A stretch of 64,000 nucleotides of DNA from UBA7672 sp030824255. GTDB taxonomy: Bacteria; Pseudomonadota; Alphaproteobacteria; Caulobacterales; Hyphomonadaceae. The stretch is taken from NCBI GenBank assembly GCA_942493305.1, contig OW818686.1, forward strand, positions 2,170,001-2,234,000. The letters run 5' to 3'. Both the position numbers and the translations under genes were made by a program. The notes below the pieces were generated by a model, which had not been told where the DNA came from, ran no database searches, and worked only from the letters and a program-made list of their open reading frames with translations. Shown here piece by piece: positions 24,364-35,825 of the stretch (positions are counted from its first letter, which is position 1; each line of letters begins with the position of its first letter).

Positions 24364-27072
24364 TCAAACCCGCTTCACGAAGCTCTCGACCACCTTCTTC
24401 ACGCCCGCCTTCTCGAAGTTGACCGTGAGCTTCGCGCCTTCGATGCCGACGATGCGGCCGTAGCCGAATTTTTCGTGGAAGATGCGTTGGCCCATAGCCA
24501 AGCCGCTGCTGGCGGCGGGGTCTGAGCTTGCCATCATGTCGCCGGGCGTGCGGCCGCGTTGCAGCGGGCGGCCGTCCGTGTCGCCGGCGCGGAAGGCGCG
24601 GCCTTCGATGTCTGGCGGGCGCGTGTTTCCACGTGAGGCGGAGGCGGCCTGGGCGCGGCGCCAGCCGGGGCTGTCATAGCCGCCGCGGAAACTGCCGGCG
24701 GAGGTGTTGTCGAACACGGCGCCGCCTTCCTTCTCATCGAGATTGGAGCCGCCAGACCGGCGGGCGGCGTACATGGGACCGGAGCCGCCGGGCTTGTCCC
24801 ACTGGGACTTCACTTCGCTGCCGTAGAACTGGCCTCCGGGGGAGACATAGCCGGTCTCGCTGATCGCATCGACGTGGGCGGGCGGCAGTTCGTCGACGAA
24901 GCGGGAGGGGAGGACGCTGGTCCATCGGCCATAGATCTGGCGGTTGGCGGCGAAGGAGATGTAGGCGCGCTCGCGCGCGCGCGTGATGCCGACATAGGCG
25001 AGGCGGCGTTCTTCCTCGAGGCCTTTCGCGCCCTGTTCATCGAGCGAGCGGCGCGAGGGGAACACTTCCTCCTCCCAGCCCGGCAGGAAGACCATCGGCC
25101 ATTCCAGACCCTTGGCCGAGTGAAGCGTGAGGATCTGCACCTGATCCTCCGAGCCTTTGCCCTCGGCGTTGTCCATGACGAGTTCGACGTGTTCGAGGAA
25201 TTCGTTGAGCGTGCCGAACTGGCCCATCGCGCGAACGAGTTCCTTCAGGTTGTCGAGGCGGGACTGGGCCTGCGGGGATTTATCCGCCTGCAGCATATCC
25301 GTGTAGCCGGACTCCTCGAGGATGATCTCGAGCAGGCGCGGATGTTCGGTGCTGGACGCCTGGGCGCGCCAGCGTTCCATGTCGAGCAGGAAGCGGCGCA
25401 GGCCGGTTTTCGCGGGGCCTTTGATCTCCTCGCCGCGGATCATCATGTCTGTCGCGCGCGTGAGATAGGTGTTGAGGCCGCGGGCGGCGACATAGGCCTT
25501 TTGAATGGTGGTGTCGCCGACGCCGCGCTTGGGCTGGTTCACCACGCGCTCGAAGGCGAGATCGTCTGCCTCGGAGCGGATGAGGCGGAGATAGGCCATA
25601 GCGTCGCGAATTTCCGCACGCTCGAAGAAGCGCGGGCCGCCGATGACGCGATAGGGCGTGCCGGTGACGATGAAGCGTTCCTCGAAGGCGCGCATCTGCC
25701 ACGAGGCGCGGACGAGCACGGCGCATTCGTCATAGCGGCGATTGCCCTGCCGCCAGCTCGAGATGTCGTCGCAGATGAGGCGGGCTTCCTGTTCGCCATC
25801 CCAGACGCCGCGCACCTTCACGAGATCGCCCGCGCCGGCATCCGTGCGCAGCGTCTTGCCGAGGCGGGAGGTGTTCTGCGCGATGACCGTGCTGGCGGCC
25901 GCGAGGATGTGGGCGGTGGAGCGATAATTGCTTTCGAGGCGGATGACTTTCGCGCCCGGAAAATCCTTCTCGAAGCGCAGGATGTTGTCGACCTCTGCGC
26001 CGCGCCAGCCATAGATCGACTGGTCGTCGTCGCCCACGCAGCAGATGTTGTTGGACCCCTGCGCCAGAAGGCGCAGCCACAGATACTGCGCGACGTTGGT
26101 GTCCTGGTATTCGTCGACGAGGATGTAGCGGAACTTGTTGTGGTAATCCGCGAGCACGGCGGGGTGTTCGGTGAAGATGCGGATGGTGTGGAGCAGCAGG
26201 TCGCCGAAATCGACGGCGTTCAGCGTGGCGAGGCGGTTCTGGTAAAGCTGGTACAGCTTTGCGCCCTTGCCTTCGGCGAACTGGCGGCCTTCGTCGGGCG
26301 GCAGTTTCTCCGGCCAGATGGCGCGGTTCTTCCAGCCATCGATGAGGGAGGCGAGATAGCGCGGCGTCCAGCGCTTCTGGTCGATGCCTTCGGCTTCGAG
26401 GATCTGCTTGATGAGGCGCAGCTGGTCGTCCGTGTCCAGCACGGTGAAGCCGGACTTCAGCTTGGCGAGCTCCGCATGGCGGCGGAGGATCTGGGCGGAG
26501 ACGGAGTGGAACGTGCCGAACCAGCGCAGGCCTTCGCCATCGGGGCCGATCAGTTTCAGCGTGCGCTCGCGCATCTCGCGCGCGGCCTTGTTGGTGAAGG
26601 TGACCACCAGCATCTGCGACGGCCACGCCTTGCGCAGCGCCAGGATGTGGGCGACGCGCGTGGTGAGCACGCGTGTCTTGCCCGTGCCGGCGCCCGCGAG
26701 GACCAGCAGCGGACCTTCCGTGGACATCACGGCGTCGCGCTGTTCGGGGTTCAGCCCGTCGAGATAGGCGGCGTTCGTGATCTCGCGCTCGGGCCGGCGG
26801 GCGGAGGCGCGCTGGGATATCGGGCGCGTGTCGACCTCAAGCTCGGGCTCGCCATGATGCGAATAGCGCGGGTCCTCGTTCCGCTCCTCCGGGAGGGGCC
26901 GGTCGTCCGGGAGGGGAATGTCCTCCTCGGCTTCGGGCAGGCGGAAGAAGTTGAGCGCGCCCTCCGGCACGGGGGTGTCGTCGTCCGACCCCGGCTCGCG
27001 CCCGGCGTTGGCAGGGGCGGGCGGCTCGTCGTCCGGGAAGGGAATGTCGGAAGGATCGCGTGAATCGGTCAT
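24364..27072 (-). CDS. ATP-dependent DNA helicase UvrD/PcrA (superfamily 1A)
   Basis: The 902-residue protein has the SF1A order: a charged, Pro-rich N-terminal extension (about 85 residues), then LNPEQRDAV (Q motif), LAGAGTGKTRVL (Walker A), VTFTNKAAREM (Ia), ILVDEYQDTN (Walker B, motif II), GDDDQSIYGWRGA (III), LESNYRST (IV), TLHSAKGLEWP (V) and LAYVGITRARE (VI). The C-terminus carries the KFGYGRIVGIEGAKLTVNFE Tudor-like domain of PcrA. It unwinds DNA in repair and replication. The long acidic N-terminal tail is unusual for the family. The start ATG at 27072 is well supported. Confidence 0.95.
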   Translation of the reverse strand: MTDSRDPSDIPFPDDEPPAPANAGREPGSDDDTPVPEGALNFFRLPEAEEDIPLPDDRPLPEERNEDPRYSHHGEPELEVDTRPISQRASARRPEREITNAAYLDGLNPEQRDAVMSTEGPLLVLAGAGTGKTRVLTTRVAHILALRKAWPSQMLVVTFTNKAAREMRERTLKLIGPDGEGLRWFGTFHSVSAQILRRHAELAKLKSGFTVLDTDDQLRLIKQILEAEGIDQKRWTPRYLASLIDGWKNRAIWPEKLPPDEGRQFAEGKGAKLYQLYQNRLATLNAVDFGDLLLHTIRIFTEHPAVLADYHNKFRYILVDEYQDTNVAQYLWLRLLAQGSNNICCVGDDDQSIYGWRGAEVDNILRFEKDFPGAKVIRLESNYRSTAHILAAASTVIAQNTSRLGKTLRTDAGAGDLVKVRGVWDGEQEARLICDDISSWRQGNRRYDECAVLVRASWQMRAFEERFIVTGTPYRVIGGPRFFERAEIRDAMAYLRLIRSEADDLAFERVVNQPKRGVGDTTIQKAYVAARGLNTYLTRATDMMIRGEEIKGPAKTGLRRFLLDMERWRAQASSTEHPRLLEIILEESGYTDMLQADKSPQAQSRLDNLKELVRAMGQFGTLNEFLEHVELVMDNAEGKGSEDQVQILTLHSAKGLEWPMVFLPGWEEEVFPSRRSLDEQGAKGLEEERRLAYVGITRARERAYISFAANRQIYGRWTSVLPSRFVDELPPAHVDAISETGYVSPGGQFYGSEVKSQWDKPGGSGPMYAARRSGGSNLDEKEGGAVFDNTSAGSFRGGYDSPGWRRAQAASASRGNTRPPDIEGRAFRAGDTDGRPLQRGRTPGDMMASSDPAASSGLAMGQRIFHEKFGYGRIVGIEGAKLTVNFEKAGVKKVVESFVKRV

Positions 27073-27132
27073 TGGGCGCTGATCTGGCGCGGGTTTTTGC
27101 CTTTCGCAAGGGCGAGACTGTAGGCCGTTGAT

Positions 27133-29361
27133 TTACGGTTTGTTCTGGTCGTCCGTCGGGCCATCCTTCTGCGGGCTATCCGGGATGATGGGCGCCTTCG
27201 GTTGAAGTTCCGAAAGCCGCTTCCGGAGCGCATCCAGCAGTTTGTCGCCAACATGCTGCCTGTTGTTCCCGAAGATCTCCACTCGATGCTCTTCCACATC
27301 CGCTATCGCATCGGCGATTGTCTGAGGATCTGGAAGGTTTGGCGAAACAGTTGTCAGCGCGTTCGCCGCTGCCTCGCGGGCATAAAGGAAGCGATCTTTT
27401 GAGCCGCCAATCATGATTGGCATCGTCATATCGAGAACCTCGCTCGCAGAACCGGCGCGCGTTGCAAACGCCAGAATATTCGCCTTTAGCTTTTCGAGGC
27501 CGGCCTTGTTTTTTAGGCTTTCCATGATGTCCATGAAGTCTCCCACGGGAACTGCCCGACCCGCCGAAAATTCGCGCTTCACAGCCTCGAAGGTTAGATA
27601 GAGCTGATCTTCATGCTGGTGCGTGGATGCAATTCGCTCCAAAGCGACGATTGCAGGATCAAGGTTCCACCCACCTTTGGTGAAGATCGTGCGAATAAAC
27701 TCGCGAAGCTGATCGTTGTCCGGGTTGCCGTGATACAGTTCCTTGAGACGATCTTGATTGTACTTGCGGAAATCGATCGGCCCCTTGAACCAATCAGACG
27801 TGGGCTGGTTCATTGCGCGCCTTAGTTCCTCGCGCTCGACCAACTCATCCAAGCGGTCAATTTGTTCAGCAGCATACAGCGATTTTTGCTGCCGGTTGCG
27901 CGTAGCAATCCCGATGGCTTGCAGCAGGGCGGCAATCAGGACGAGATCGACGGTCGCACGGGCGGCGAAGACGGCGTGCATGCCGACTGCGCCGTTCGGT
28001 TTCAATAGATCGTCGCCCGCCTTCAGATTGTAGATGTCGGCCCAGTCGACCACGGGCAAAGCCTTGGCGAGCTCGAAGCCGAAATATCCGAGCCACGCTG
28101 TAAACTGGTCTTTGCCGGCGCCAGCGAAAAGTTCGACGCCAAACAGTTTTGACTTGTCGGCCTGCATCATGGCGACGGGGATCAGCACCAGCACGAAGAT
28201 GAAGCCGAGGAGCGTTTCATCCTTGAAGTCTTCGCGGAAGCCAACTTTCTTTGGGGCGTCGGGATTGAAACGTGTGATCAGGGCGAGGTTGCGATCGTCC
28301 TCAACCCAGCTCCACAGGCGCGATACCGATATCGCAAGGATGAAGCCGATGATCGCGGGGATCAGCCCGTAGGGCGCCGGCAGGAAGAAAGCCATTACGC
28401 CAAGACAGCCAAGCGTTCCGGCAAGGATCGTATAGCGACTGCGAGCCTTGTGATGCTCCGTGCCCGCTACGTGAGCGCCTATGCGGACGAGTGCTGCGTC
28501 AAGCGTGTTGTAGAAGCTCGCAAGCCAGGACATGCGCTTGGAAAAGCCGCGCATCGCGCGGCTGGCCATGCGGATCGGTGCGAATTCGGCAATCCAGTCG
28601 AGGAAGACGACGACTGCGAACAGGCCGACGACGCCGATGGAAATGCCAACGCCGACCGCGCTGCGGAGGCTGGAGCCCTGTGTCCAGCCGCCCGCGAAGA
28701 AGGCCAATAGGCCAATGCCGATAACCGCAAGCGTTGCAATGACGGCGCCGAGGGACTCGGCGTCATTCTGTTCGCGCACCTGAGCGTCGAGCTGGTCCGC
28801 GCGGGCTGCGTCCTGCGGATTTGCCTTTGCACGCTTGATGGCTGCGTCACGTGCACGGTCGGCTGCGTCTCGGTCCTTGTACATCGTGAACTGGACGGCG
28901 CTGGCGACGCGCGGCAACAGCGCCAAAGCTAGAAAAGCAAAGAAGGCGACAAGCGGAGCAGCTTTAACGCCATTGTCGCCTGTCAGGATTTGCAGGCCCA
29001 ACGCGGTGTCTGCAGTGGTAAAAGCGGCAAGGCTGGCGAGCAATCCCAGGGTCACCATCGGCAGCGTAAGGCGCGGACCTTTCGCCATGTTGTCGGGCGC
29101 GTCCAGCAGGAGCAGCAATAACGGGAACCAGAGCGCACCGGTGCCGGCAACGAACCATGCTTTTGCATCCGGCGAATTCAGAATGGGCGTGCCGAAAGCA
29201 TGCCATGCCGTAACGATGCCCAACGCAACGATCGCAAGTGCGATGAGAATGGTCAGCCGGCCTTCGCGACTATGCGTCAGCCAATGTATGGCTGCGGCGG
29301 CTCCGCGCAATTCAGTGCTGCCAGGGCCATCTGGTGGCCCGCCCGTAAACCCATCAGCCAT
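27133..29361 (-). CDS. Multi-spanning membrane protein of unknown family with long helical C-terminus
   Basis: The 742-residue protein starts after GGGGGGCGCAAG. About nine to ten hydrophobic helices are visible, starting at residues 37-55, 72-88, 98-115, 130-150, 205-225, 235-255, two between 310 and 345, one near 390 and one near 475. Between helices four and five is a charged coiled-coil stretch (KDRDAADRARDAAIKRAKAN). The last 230 residues are soluble and mainly helical, reading like repeats (WNLDPAIVALERIASTHQHE, LYLTFEAVKREFSAG). No motif of a channel, transporter or enzyme is recognised. Local base composition is somewhat lower in GC than the flanking genes. Confidence 0.75.
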   Translation of the reverse strand: MADGFTGGPPDGPGSTELRGAAAAIHWLTHSREGRLTILIALAIVALGIVTAWHAFGTPILNSPDAKAWFVAGTGALWFPLLLLLLDAPDNMAKGPRLTLPMVTLGLLASLAAFTTADTALGLQILTGDNGVKAAPLVAFFAFLALALLPRVASAVQFTMYKDRDAADRARDAAIKRAKANPQDAARADQLDAQVREQNDAESLGAVIATLAVIGIGLLAFFAGGWTQGSSLRSAVGVGISIGVVGLFAVVVFLDWIAEFAPIRMASRAMRGFSKRMSWLASFYNTLDAALVRIGAHVAGTEHHKARSRYTILAGTLGCLGVMAFFLPAPYGLIPAIIGFILAISVSRLWSWVEDDRNLALITRFNPDAPKKVGFREDFKDETLLGFIFVLVLIPVAMMQADKSKLFGVELFAGAGKDQFTAWLGYFGFELAKALPVVDWADIYNLKAGDDLLKPNGAVGMHAVFAARATVDLVLIAALLQAIGIATRNRQQKSLYAAEQIDRLDELVEREELRRAMNQPTSDWFKGPIDFRKYNQDRLKELYHGNPDNDQLREFIRTIFTKGGWNLDPAIVALERIASTHQHEDQLYLTFEAVKREFSAGRAVPVGDFMDIMESLKNKAGLEKLKANILAFATRAGSASEVLDMTMPIMIGGSKDRFLYAREAAANALTTVSPNLPDPQTIADAIADVEEHRVEIFGNNRQHVGDKLLDALRKRLSELQPKAPIIPDSPQKDGPTDDQNKP

Positions 29362-29577
29362 CTTGCGCCCCCCGGCGTCCCAGTTCGAAGTCTTCTGTTG
29401 TTTGAGAGGTAGTTAGCCTGAAGCTCGCGGGAAGGCGAGTCAGGGTAGACTAGGGGTAGTGATCGCTGCGCCTGATCACTGTGGGGTGATGGGGTGCGGA
29501 CTTGCTGGCGGTGTGGCGTGGGTCCAGTTTCGGGGTCGGGAAGGGACGCTTGAGACGTCATCCAAGGGAGAGAATTC

Positions 29578-30285
29578 ATGAAGCGGTTTGTGGTGCTGGC
29601 GGCGCTGGCGGTCGCACTGGGCGCAGGCATGGCGCAGGCGCAGACGCCGACGACCGTGCGCGGGATCGGGATGCAGGGGCAGGACCCGGCCTCGGGCGCG
29701 GCGCCCAAGCAGGTGGTGATCTTCTTCCACGGCTACACGCAGCGCGGCGTCGCGATGAAGCCGCTGGCGGATGCGCTGGCCAAGCGGCTGCCGGATGCGG
29801 CGTTCGTCTACAATGACGGGCCGCTGACGGCGAACAATGGCAAGAGCTGGTATGTGCTGCGCGGCGAGGACCCGGAAAACACCAAGGCAGCCTCGAAGCA
29901 GGTGGCGATCGATACGGTGACCAAGGTGTCCGACGGGCTGAAGGTGCCGCACGACAAGATCGTGGTGGTGGGCTTCAGCCAGGGCGGCGGCATGGCGTTC
30001 GATGCGGGCGCATGCGTGTCGCCCGACGTGAAGGCGGTTGTCTCGCTGGCGGGCATCGTCGCCAATGGCGACTGCAAGAGCGAGGGCGGCGCGATGCCGA
30101 CGCTGATCGTCTACAACAATGGCGACCCGGTTGTGCCGGTGGAGCGCATCACGGCGTTCCGCGATACGCTGAAGGCGGGCGGCTACACGTCGACGCTGGA
30201 GACGGTGACCGGGGACGCGCACTGGCCTGCGGCGGATGGGCTGAAGAAGGCCGAGGACTTCATCGTCGCGCAACTGGGCGGCTGA
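29578..30285 (+). CDS. Secreted carboxylesterase/phospholipase-like alpha/beta hydrolase
   Basis: The 235-residue protein has a signal peptide (MKRFVVLAALAVALGAGMAQ) and an Abhydrolase_2 fold. The oxyanion region is VVIFFHGYTQRG, the nucleophile elbow GFSQGG, the acid D in NNGDPVVP and the histidine in GDAHWP. It should hydrolyse esters in the periplasm. The start follows GGGAGAG. A strong terminator follows. The 216-base upstream gap holds the inverted repeat AGTGATC (29458-29464) / GATCACT (29474-29480), a possible operator. Confidence 0.88.
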   Translation: MKRFVVLAALAVALGAGMAQAQTPTTVRGIGMQGQDPASGAAPKQVVIFFHGYTQRGVAMKPLADALAKRLPDAAFVYNDGPLTANNGKSWYVLRGEDPENTKAASKQVAIDTVTKVSDGLKVPHDKIVVVGFSQGGGMAFDAGACVSPDVKAVVSLAGIVANGDCKSEGGAMPTLIVYNNGDPVVPVERITAFRDTLKAGGYTSTLETVTGDAHWPAADGLKKAEDFIVAQLGG

Positions 30286-30309
30286 GGCCGCCAGAGCGAA
30301 TGCCTGAAG

Positions 30310-30337
30310 GGCTCCCGGTGGTTCCGGGAGCCTTTTT
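30310..30337 (+). terminator. Rho-independent terminator
   Basis: GGCTCCCGG (30310-30318) pairs perfectly with CCGGGAGCC (30324-30332) around TGGTT and is followed by TTTTT. It ends the esterase gene. Confidence 0.93.
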
Positions 30338-30505
30338 GCGTCAGGCGAGGCGGTCGTGATTGATCGCTGAGCGCAGCGTGACCGGGAATCGGGCGCCAGA
30401 TTGTTTTCCACTGGCGGCTTGCATGTCTGGGGCTGCGCGGCGGCGTCGACTGATTAATCTGAAGCCGGGCAAGACTCGCAGATTAGCTAGCCAGGGGCGT
30501 GGCGC

Positions 30506-30811
30506 ATGGGGCTGTTTTCCTTCCTTTTCGGCGGCAAGAAGAAGGTGAAGGCGGCAGCGCCCGCAAAGCCTGTTGTCGTTGAAACCGTGGCGCCGATCAT
30601 CCCGGTGATCGTTGCGCCGGCTGCATCATCCGGCGTGACGCAGGCAAAGCTGAGGCTGAAGCTCGCGGCGTCGCTGCGTACAGGACAACACGGCGTTGCG
30701 TATGAAGCGGCGCAGGGTTTGGCGGAGATCCAGATCCGTGCGGGCCGCCGGCACGTGGCGCGCGTGTGGCAGCTGCAGGCCGATCGCATCAAGGCCAGCA
30801 TGTCGGCCTAG
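30506..30811 (+). CDS. Small basic hypothetical protein
   Basis: The 101-residue protein (MGLFSFLFGGKKKVKAAAPA...) has a short hydrophobic N-terminus next to a lysine cluster, a Val/Pro/Ala linker and a helical C-terminal half (TQAKLRLKLAASLRTGQHGV, YEAAQGLAEIQIRAGRRHVA). The N-terminus looks like a membrane-tethering segment. No family is recognised. Its stop codon overlaps that of the convergent gene within CTAG. Confidence 0.65.
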   Translation: MGLFSFLFGGKKKVKAAAPAKPVVVETVAPIIPVIVAPAASSGVTQAKLRLKLAASLRTGQHGVAYEAAQGLAEIQIRAGRRHVARVWQLQADRIKASMSA

Positions 30812-31335
30812 ACGCTTTCGAACAGGCCTTCGTAGTGGCGGACGAAGCCCTCTGAATCGAGACGCAGTTCGGCGGTGAAGCCTTTGGCGACGCCGAGGTC
30901 GATATAGCGCCAGAAACGCTCGCCAAGTTTTTCGTAGCGCTGGCGTGACGGCGTGACTTTCAGCGTCTCGGCATCAATGTAGGCGGCGGCAAGTTCGCCG
31001 GTTCCATCGAGCAGGCGCATGGCGAGGCTATTGCAGAGCGGTGTTGCCGACAGGTCGAGTTCCGGACAACCATCGAGATGTGGCGCGGCCTGACCGTCGA
31101 TACGCCAGGCCCTGTCGGCGACGCGGGCGATGGCGATGCCGAAGCTGCCGTCCGCGCGCGCAAGATCGAGCGTGCGGGTGCGCCAGTCGGATGTCAGCGT
31201 CCAGGTGTAGAGCAGGGCGACCGGCGTGGCGCCCCCTGCGATGAGACTTGAGCGGACCGTGACGCCGCTTGCGTCGGAGGTGATGCGCGCCAGCTCCAGT
31301 CCCGGCATGTCGAGGCGTTTCCAGATGCGGTGCAT
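30808..31335 (-). CDS. Putative glycolipid-binding protein (PF06475-like)
   Basis: The 175-residue protein matches the pattern of the family named for a Pseudomonas putidamonas-type glycolipid-binding domain: a first WxxL strand (IWKRLDMPGLELARI), the LYTWTLTSDWRTRTLDL motif, WRIDGQAAPHLDGCPELDLS, TPLCNSLAMRLL and the closing YIDLGVAKGFTAELRLDSEG block. No enzymatic role is known. The TAG stop overlaps that of the upstream plus-strand gene by sharing CTAG (30808-30811). Confidence 0.8.
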   Translation of the reverse strand: MHRIWKRLDMPGLELARITSDASGVTVRSSLIAGGATPVALLYTWTLTSDWRTRTLDLARADGSFGIAIARVADRAWRIDGQAAPHLDGCPELDLSATPLCNSLAMRLLDGTGELAAAYIDAETLKVTPSRQRYEKLGERFWRYIDLGVAKGFTAELRLDSEGFVRHYEGLFESV

Positions 31336-31516
31336 GTGTCTCGCGCGGTGTGTTGCTGACTATCAGCCAGCAACGTGCGGTCGTCTTGAACGGTTCCTGC
31401 ATGGCAGCAGCAGCTTGGGCGCACTGCCAATCTGCCGCTGCGGCCGCTGAGATGTGTTGACCGTGAATGGGGTGAGCGCAGGCTGGGCTCCGGATGATTC
31501 AGGAGTGCAATGACGC

Positions 31517-31828
31517 ATGAGCGACAAGGTATGCGGCAAGCTGATCGGGTTTGACGATCGGGCTGGCGATGACATGCGGCGGCGGCTCAAGGGCGCAGCG
31601 TTGCTGACGGCGGAAGTGCTCTACTACATGCCGGATCATCCAAGGCTGCTGCAGACTTTCCTGTGGCAGTCGCTCGATGAGGCGCCGACCTTTCCAAGGC
31701 TGGCGCAGTTCCTCGATCACTGGCGGCGCGAGATCGAGGCGGTGATCCATTCCGTGCGGGTGGCGCACGGACAGCCTCTGGATGTGCCGGGCTGGCGGGA
31801 TGCAAGGGCGATCATCACGATGAACTAG
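31517..31828 (+). CDS. Usg-family protein
   Basis: The 103-residue protein matches Usg proteins known from alphaproteobacteria: LTAEVLYYMPDHPRLLQTFLWQ, then DEAPTFPRLAQFLDHWRREIEAVIHSVRVAH. Members were first noticed near the tryptophan genes and have no firm function. An ATG seven bases upstream (31510) has a better placed AGGAG but opens a 14-codon frame only. The stop overlaps that of the convergent TraB-like gene in CTAG. Confidence 0.85.
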   Translation: MSDKVCGKLIGFDDRAGDDMRRRLKGAALLTAEVLYYMPDHPRLLQTFLWQSLDEAPTFPRLAQFLDHWRREIEAVIHSVRVAHGQPLDVPGWRDARAIITMN

Positions 31829-32775
31829 AAGCGCTCGCTCCTGATGCCGCGCAGTTTGAGCCGTTCCTGCAGGCTGTCGGGGCCGAGCAGGTGGCCGGCG
31901 CCAACGGCGATGAAGGCGACGCCGGAGCCTTTCAGTTTTTCCTCGATGACGCCGGCCCAGGCTTCGTTGCGGTCCTTGAAGAGCGCGTCGAGCGATACGC
32001 CGGTATAGGACGCGCCGATGGCCTGATACATGATCATGGCTTCAGCGAGGTGTATCTCGCCGCGCACCCAGCTTCCGAAGGCGAGGTCTGCCATCTGAAG
32101 CGCCTTGTCGCGCGCGCCGGGCGGCATGCGCAGGGTGGCGCGGATCTCCGCGATCTGCGCATCGATCGTGCCTTCGGCAGAGAGCCTGATCTGCGTTTCG
32201 AGGGATTCCATGCCGCGCACGGGCTTGCCGCGCTCACGCGCCATGCGAGCGAGGACATTGTCGATGCCGTTCTCGGACTTGTAGACGCCGCCGGTGAAAT
32301 GCTCCCGGCCGATGGTGTGGAGCGTCACCCAGGGCTGCACCTTGTCGAGGCGGTCCATGACGTCTGGCGGGGCGTCGGCGTCAGCGAGGATCTTCGCGAG
32401 TTGCTGGTTCTCGGCATCGCTGAGGATGAAGGAGAGAGGCGCGCCATCATAGGCGGCATAGGTCTTCATGAGTTCGGTGATGGCGGTCTGAAGGGCCTCT
32501 TCGTCCGCGATCTCGGCAAGTTCGAGATAGAGTTCGGAGGCTTCATCGAAGGCGGCGTCGAGCTTTGGGCTGCGCCACTGGTGCTCGTCGCGCAGCACGT
32601 GGACTGTGCCGGTGATGTAGAGCGTGGAGTCTGCATCGCGCACCACCCACATGGGCAGGCCGGGTCCGTACTTTTCGGGCTGGGCCTGAGCCGTGGGCAA
32701 GAGGAGCAGGGCGCTGGCGGCTGTCAGGCCTGACGCTATCCGGCTGAAGAGTTTGTTCCAGCGAAGTCCGGTCAT
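31825..32775 (-). CDS. TraB/GumN family protein
   Basis: The 316-residue protein has a signal peptide (ASALLLLPTAQAQ) and a TraB/GumN domain with the GTVHVL motif (GxxH), the ELYLELAEIADEEAL acidic region and the AFIAVGAGHLLGPDSLQERL C-terminal GxxHL motif. These paired motifs resemble metal-dependent peptidases of the Tiki type. In bacteria the role is unclear. The start at 32775 is preferred over the frame opening at 32796. Its stop shares CTAG with the usg gene. Confidence 0.85.
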   Translation of the reverse strand: MTGLRWNKLFSRIASGLTAASALLLLPTAQAQPEKYGPGLPMWVVRDADSTLYITGTVHVLRDEHQWRSPKLDAAFDEASELYLELAEIADEEALQTAITELMKTYAAYDGAPLSFILSDAENQQLAKILADADAPPDVMDRLDKVQPWVTLHTIGREHFTGGVYKSENGIDNVLARMARERGKPVRGMESLETQIRLSAEGTIDAQIAEIRATLRMPPGARDKALQMADLAFGSWVRGEIHLAEAMIMYQAIGASYTGVSLDALFKDRNEAWAGVIEEKLKGSGVAFIAVGAGHLLGPDSLQERLKLRGIRSERF

Positions 32776-32842
32776 GTCGTCGCTTCCACCCAACACGTTG
32801 GGTTGAGAGTGTGCATGACGTTTGAGGTTGGCAAGCCTGTTA

Positions 32843-32872
32843 TGGACCGCCGGGCTCCTGCCCGGCAGTCCA
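32843..32872. repeat. Short palindromic repeat of a GGACCGCCGG type
   Basis: TGGAC-c-GCCGGG and CCCGGC-a-GTCCA (32843-32872) form an almost perfect palindrome around CTCCTG in the 139-base gap between two minus-strand genes. A second copy with the same TGGACCGCCGG edge is at 56151. Confidence 0.6.
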
Positions 32873-32914
32873 AGGAATGTGGCGCGGTCCGACGGCTTTG
32901 CCGGCGGCGGTCAG

Positions 32915-35251
<2,337 letters not shown>

Positions 35252-35417
35252 GTCAGTACCTCATCGAGACGTTTTTCGGGTCAGTCCGTTCGCGGCGCAG
35301 AGCATACGCCGCCACGTCCCACGTGTCGCGCGCCAATGGTTAGCGACTGGTTAGGGACGTATCGGCGCAGGGGCGGAACGTGTTAGTCGTCAGGGCTTCA
35401 GGGAGGACGGAAACGCA

Positions 35418-35822
35418 ATGTCGAAGGAAAACGTGGCCCTCATCAAGGGCATCTACGAGGCGTTCGGCCGGGGCGATGTGCCCGCCGTGCTGGGCGCGAT
35501 GTCGCCGGGCATTGTGTGGAACGAGGCAGAGAACTTTCCCTATGCCGACCGCAACCCCTACACCGGCCCGCAAGCCGTGCTCGAGGGTGTGTTCGGGCGC
35601 ATTCTGGCGGACTTTGACGGCTTCGGTGTGAAGCCCGACGAAATCCTCGACGCGGGCGATACGGTCGTGATGCTGGGCCGCTATGGCGGAACCTGCAAGG
35701 CGACGGGCGCGCCGATGAACCCGCAGATCGTCCACGTGTGGCGTGTGCAGGACGGCAAGGTCACGCAGTTCCAGCAATATGCGGATACACTGCACGTCAC
35801 GCAGGTCATGAGCCGCGCCTAG
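35418..35822 (+). CDS. SnoaL-like/ketosteroid-isomerase-fold protein
   Basis: The 134-residue protein has the NTF2/SnoaL pattern: an opening helix (ENVALIKGIYEAFGRGDVPA), the core strand (MSPGIVWNEAENFPYADRNP) and the final VHVWRVQDGKVTQFQQYADT strand pair. Members often catalyse isomerisation or bind small hydrophobic molecules; here no substrate is inferred. Upstream, at 35340-35354, lies TTAG-N7-TTAG, a weak match to the CtrA box. The stop is 3 bases from the M28 stop. Confidence 0.82.
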   Translation: MSKENVALIKGIYEAFGRGDVPAVLGAMSPGIVWNEAENFPYADRNPYTGPQAVLEGVFGRILADFDGFGVKPDEILDAGDTVVMLGRYGGTCKATGAPMNPQIVHVWRVQDGKVTQFQQYADTLHVTQVMSRA

Positions 35823-35825
35823 CCG

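Noticed and set aside
24874..27063. A 729-codon open frame on the plus strand opposite uvrD
   Set aside because: It is the mirror of a clearly conserved helicase gene in high-GC DNA. No ribosome site or domain supports it.
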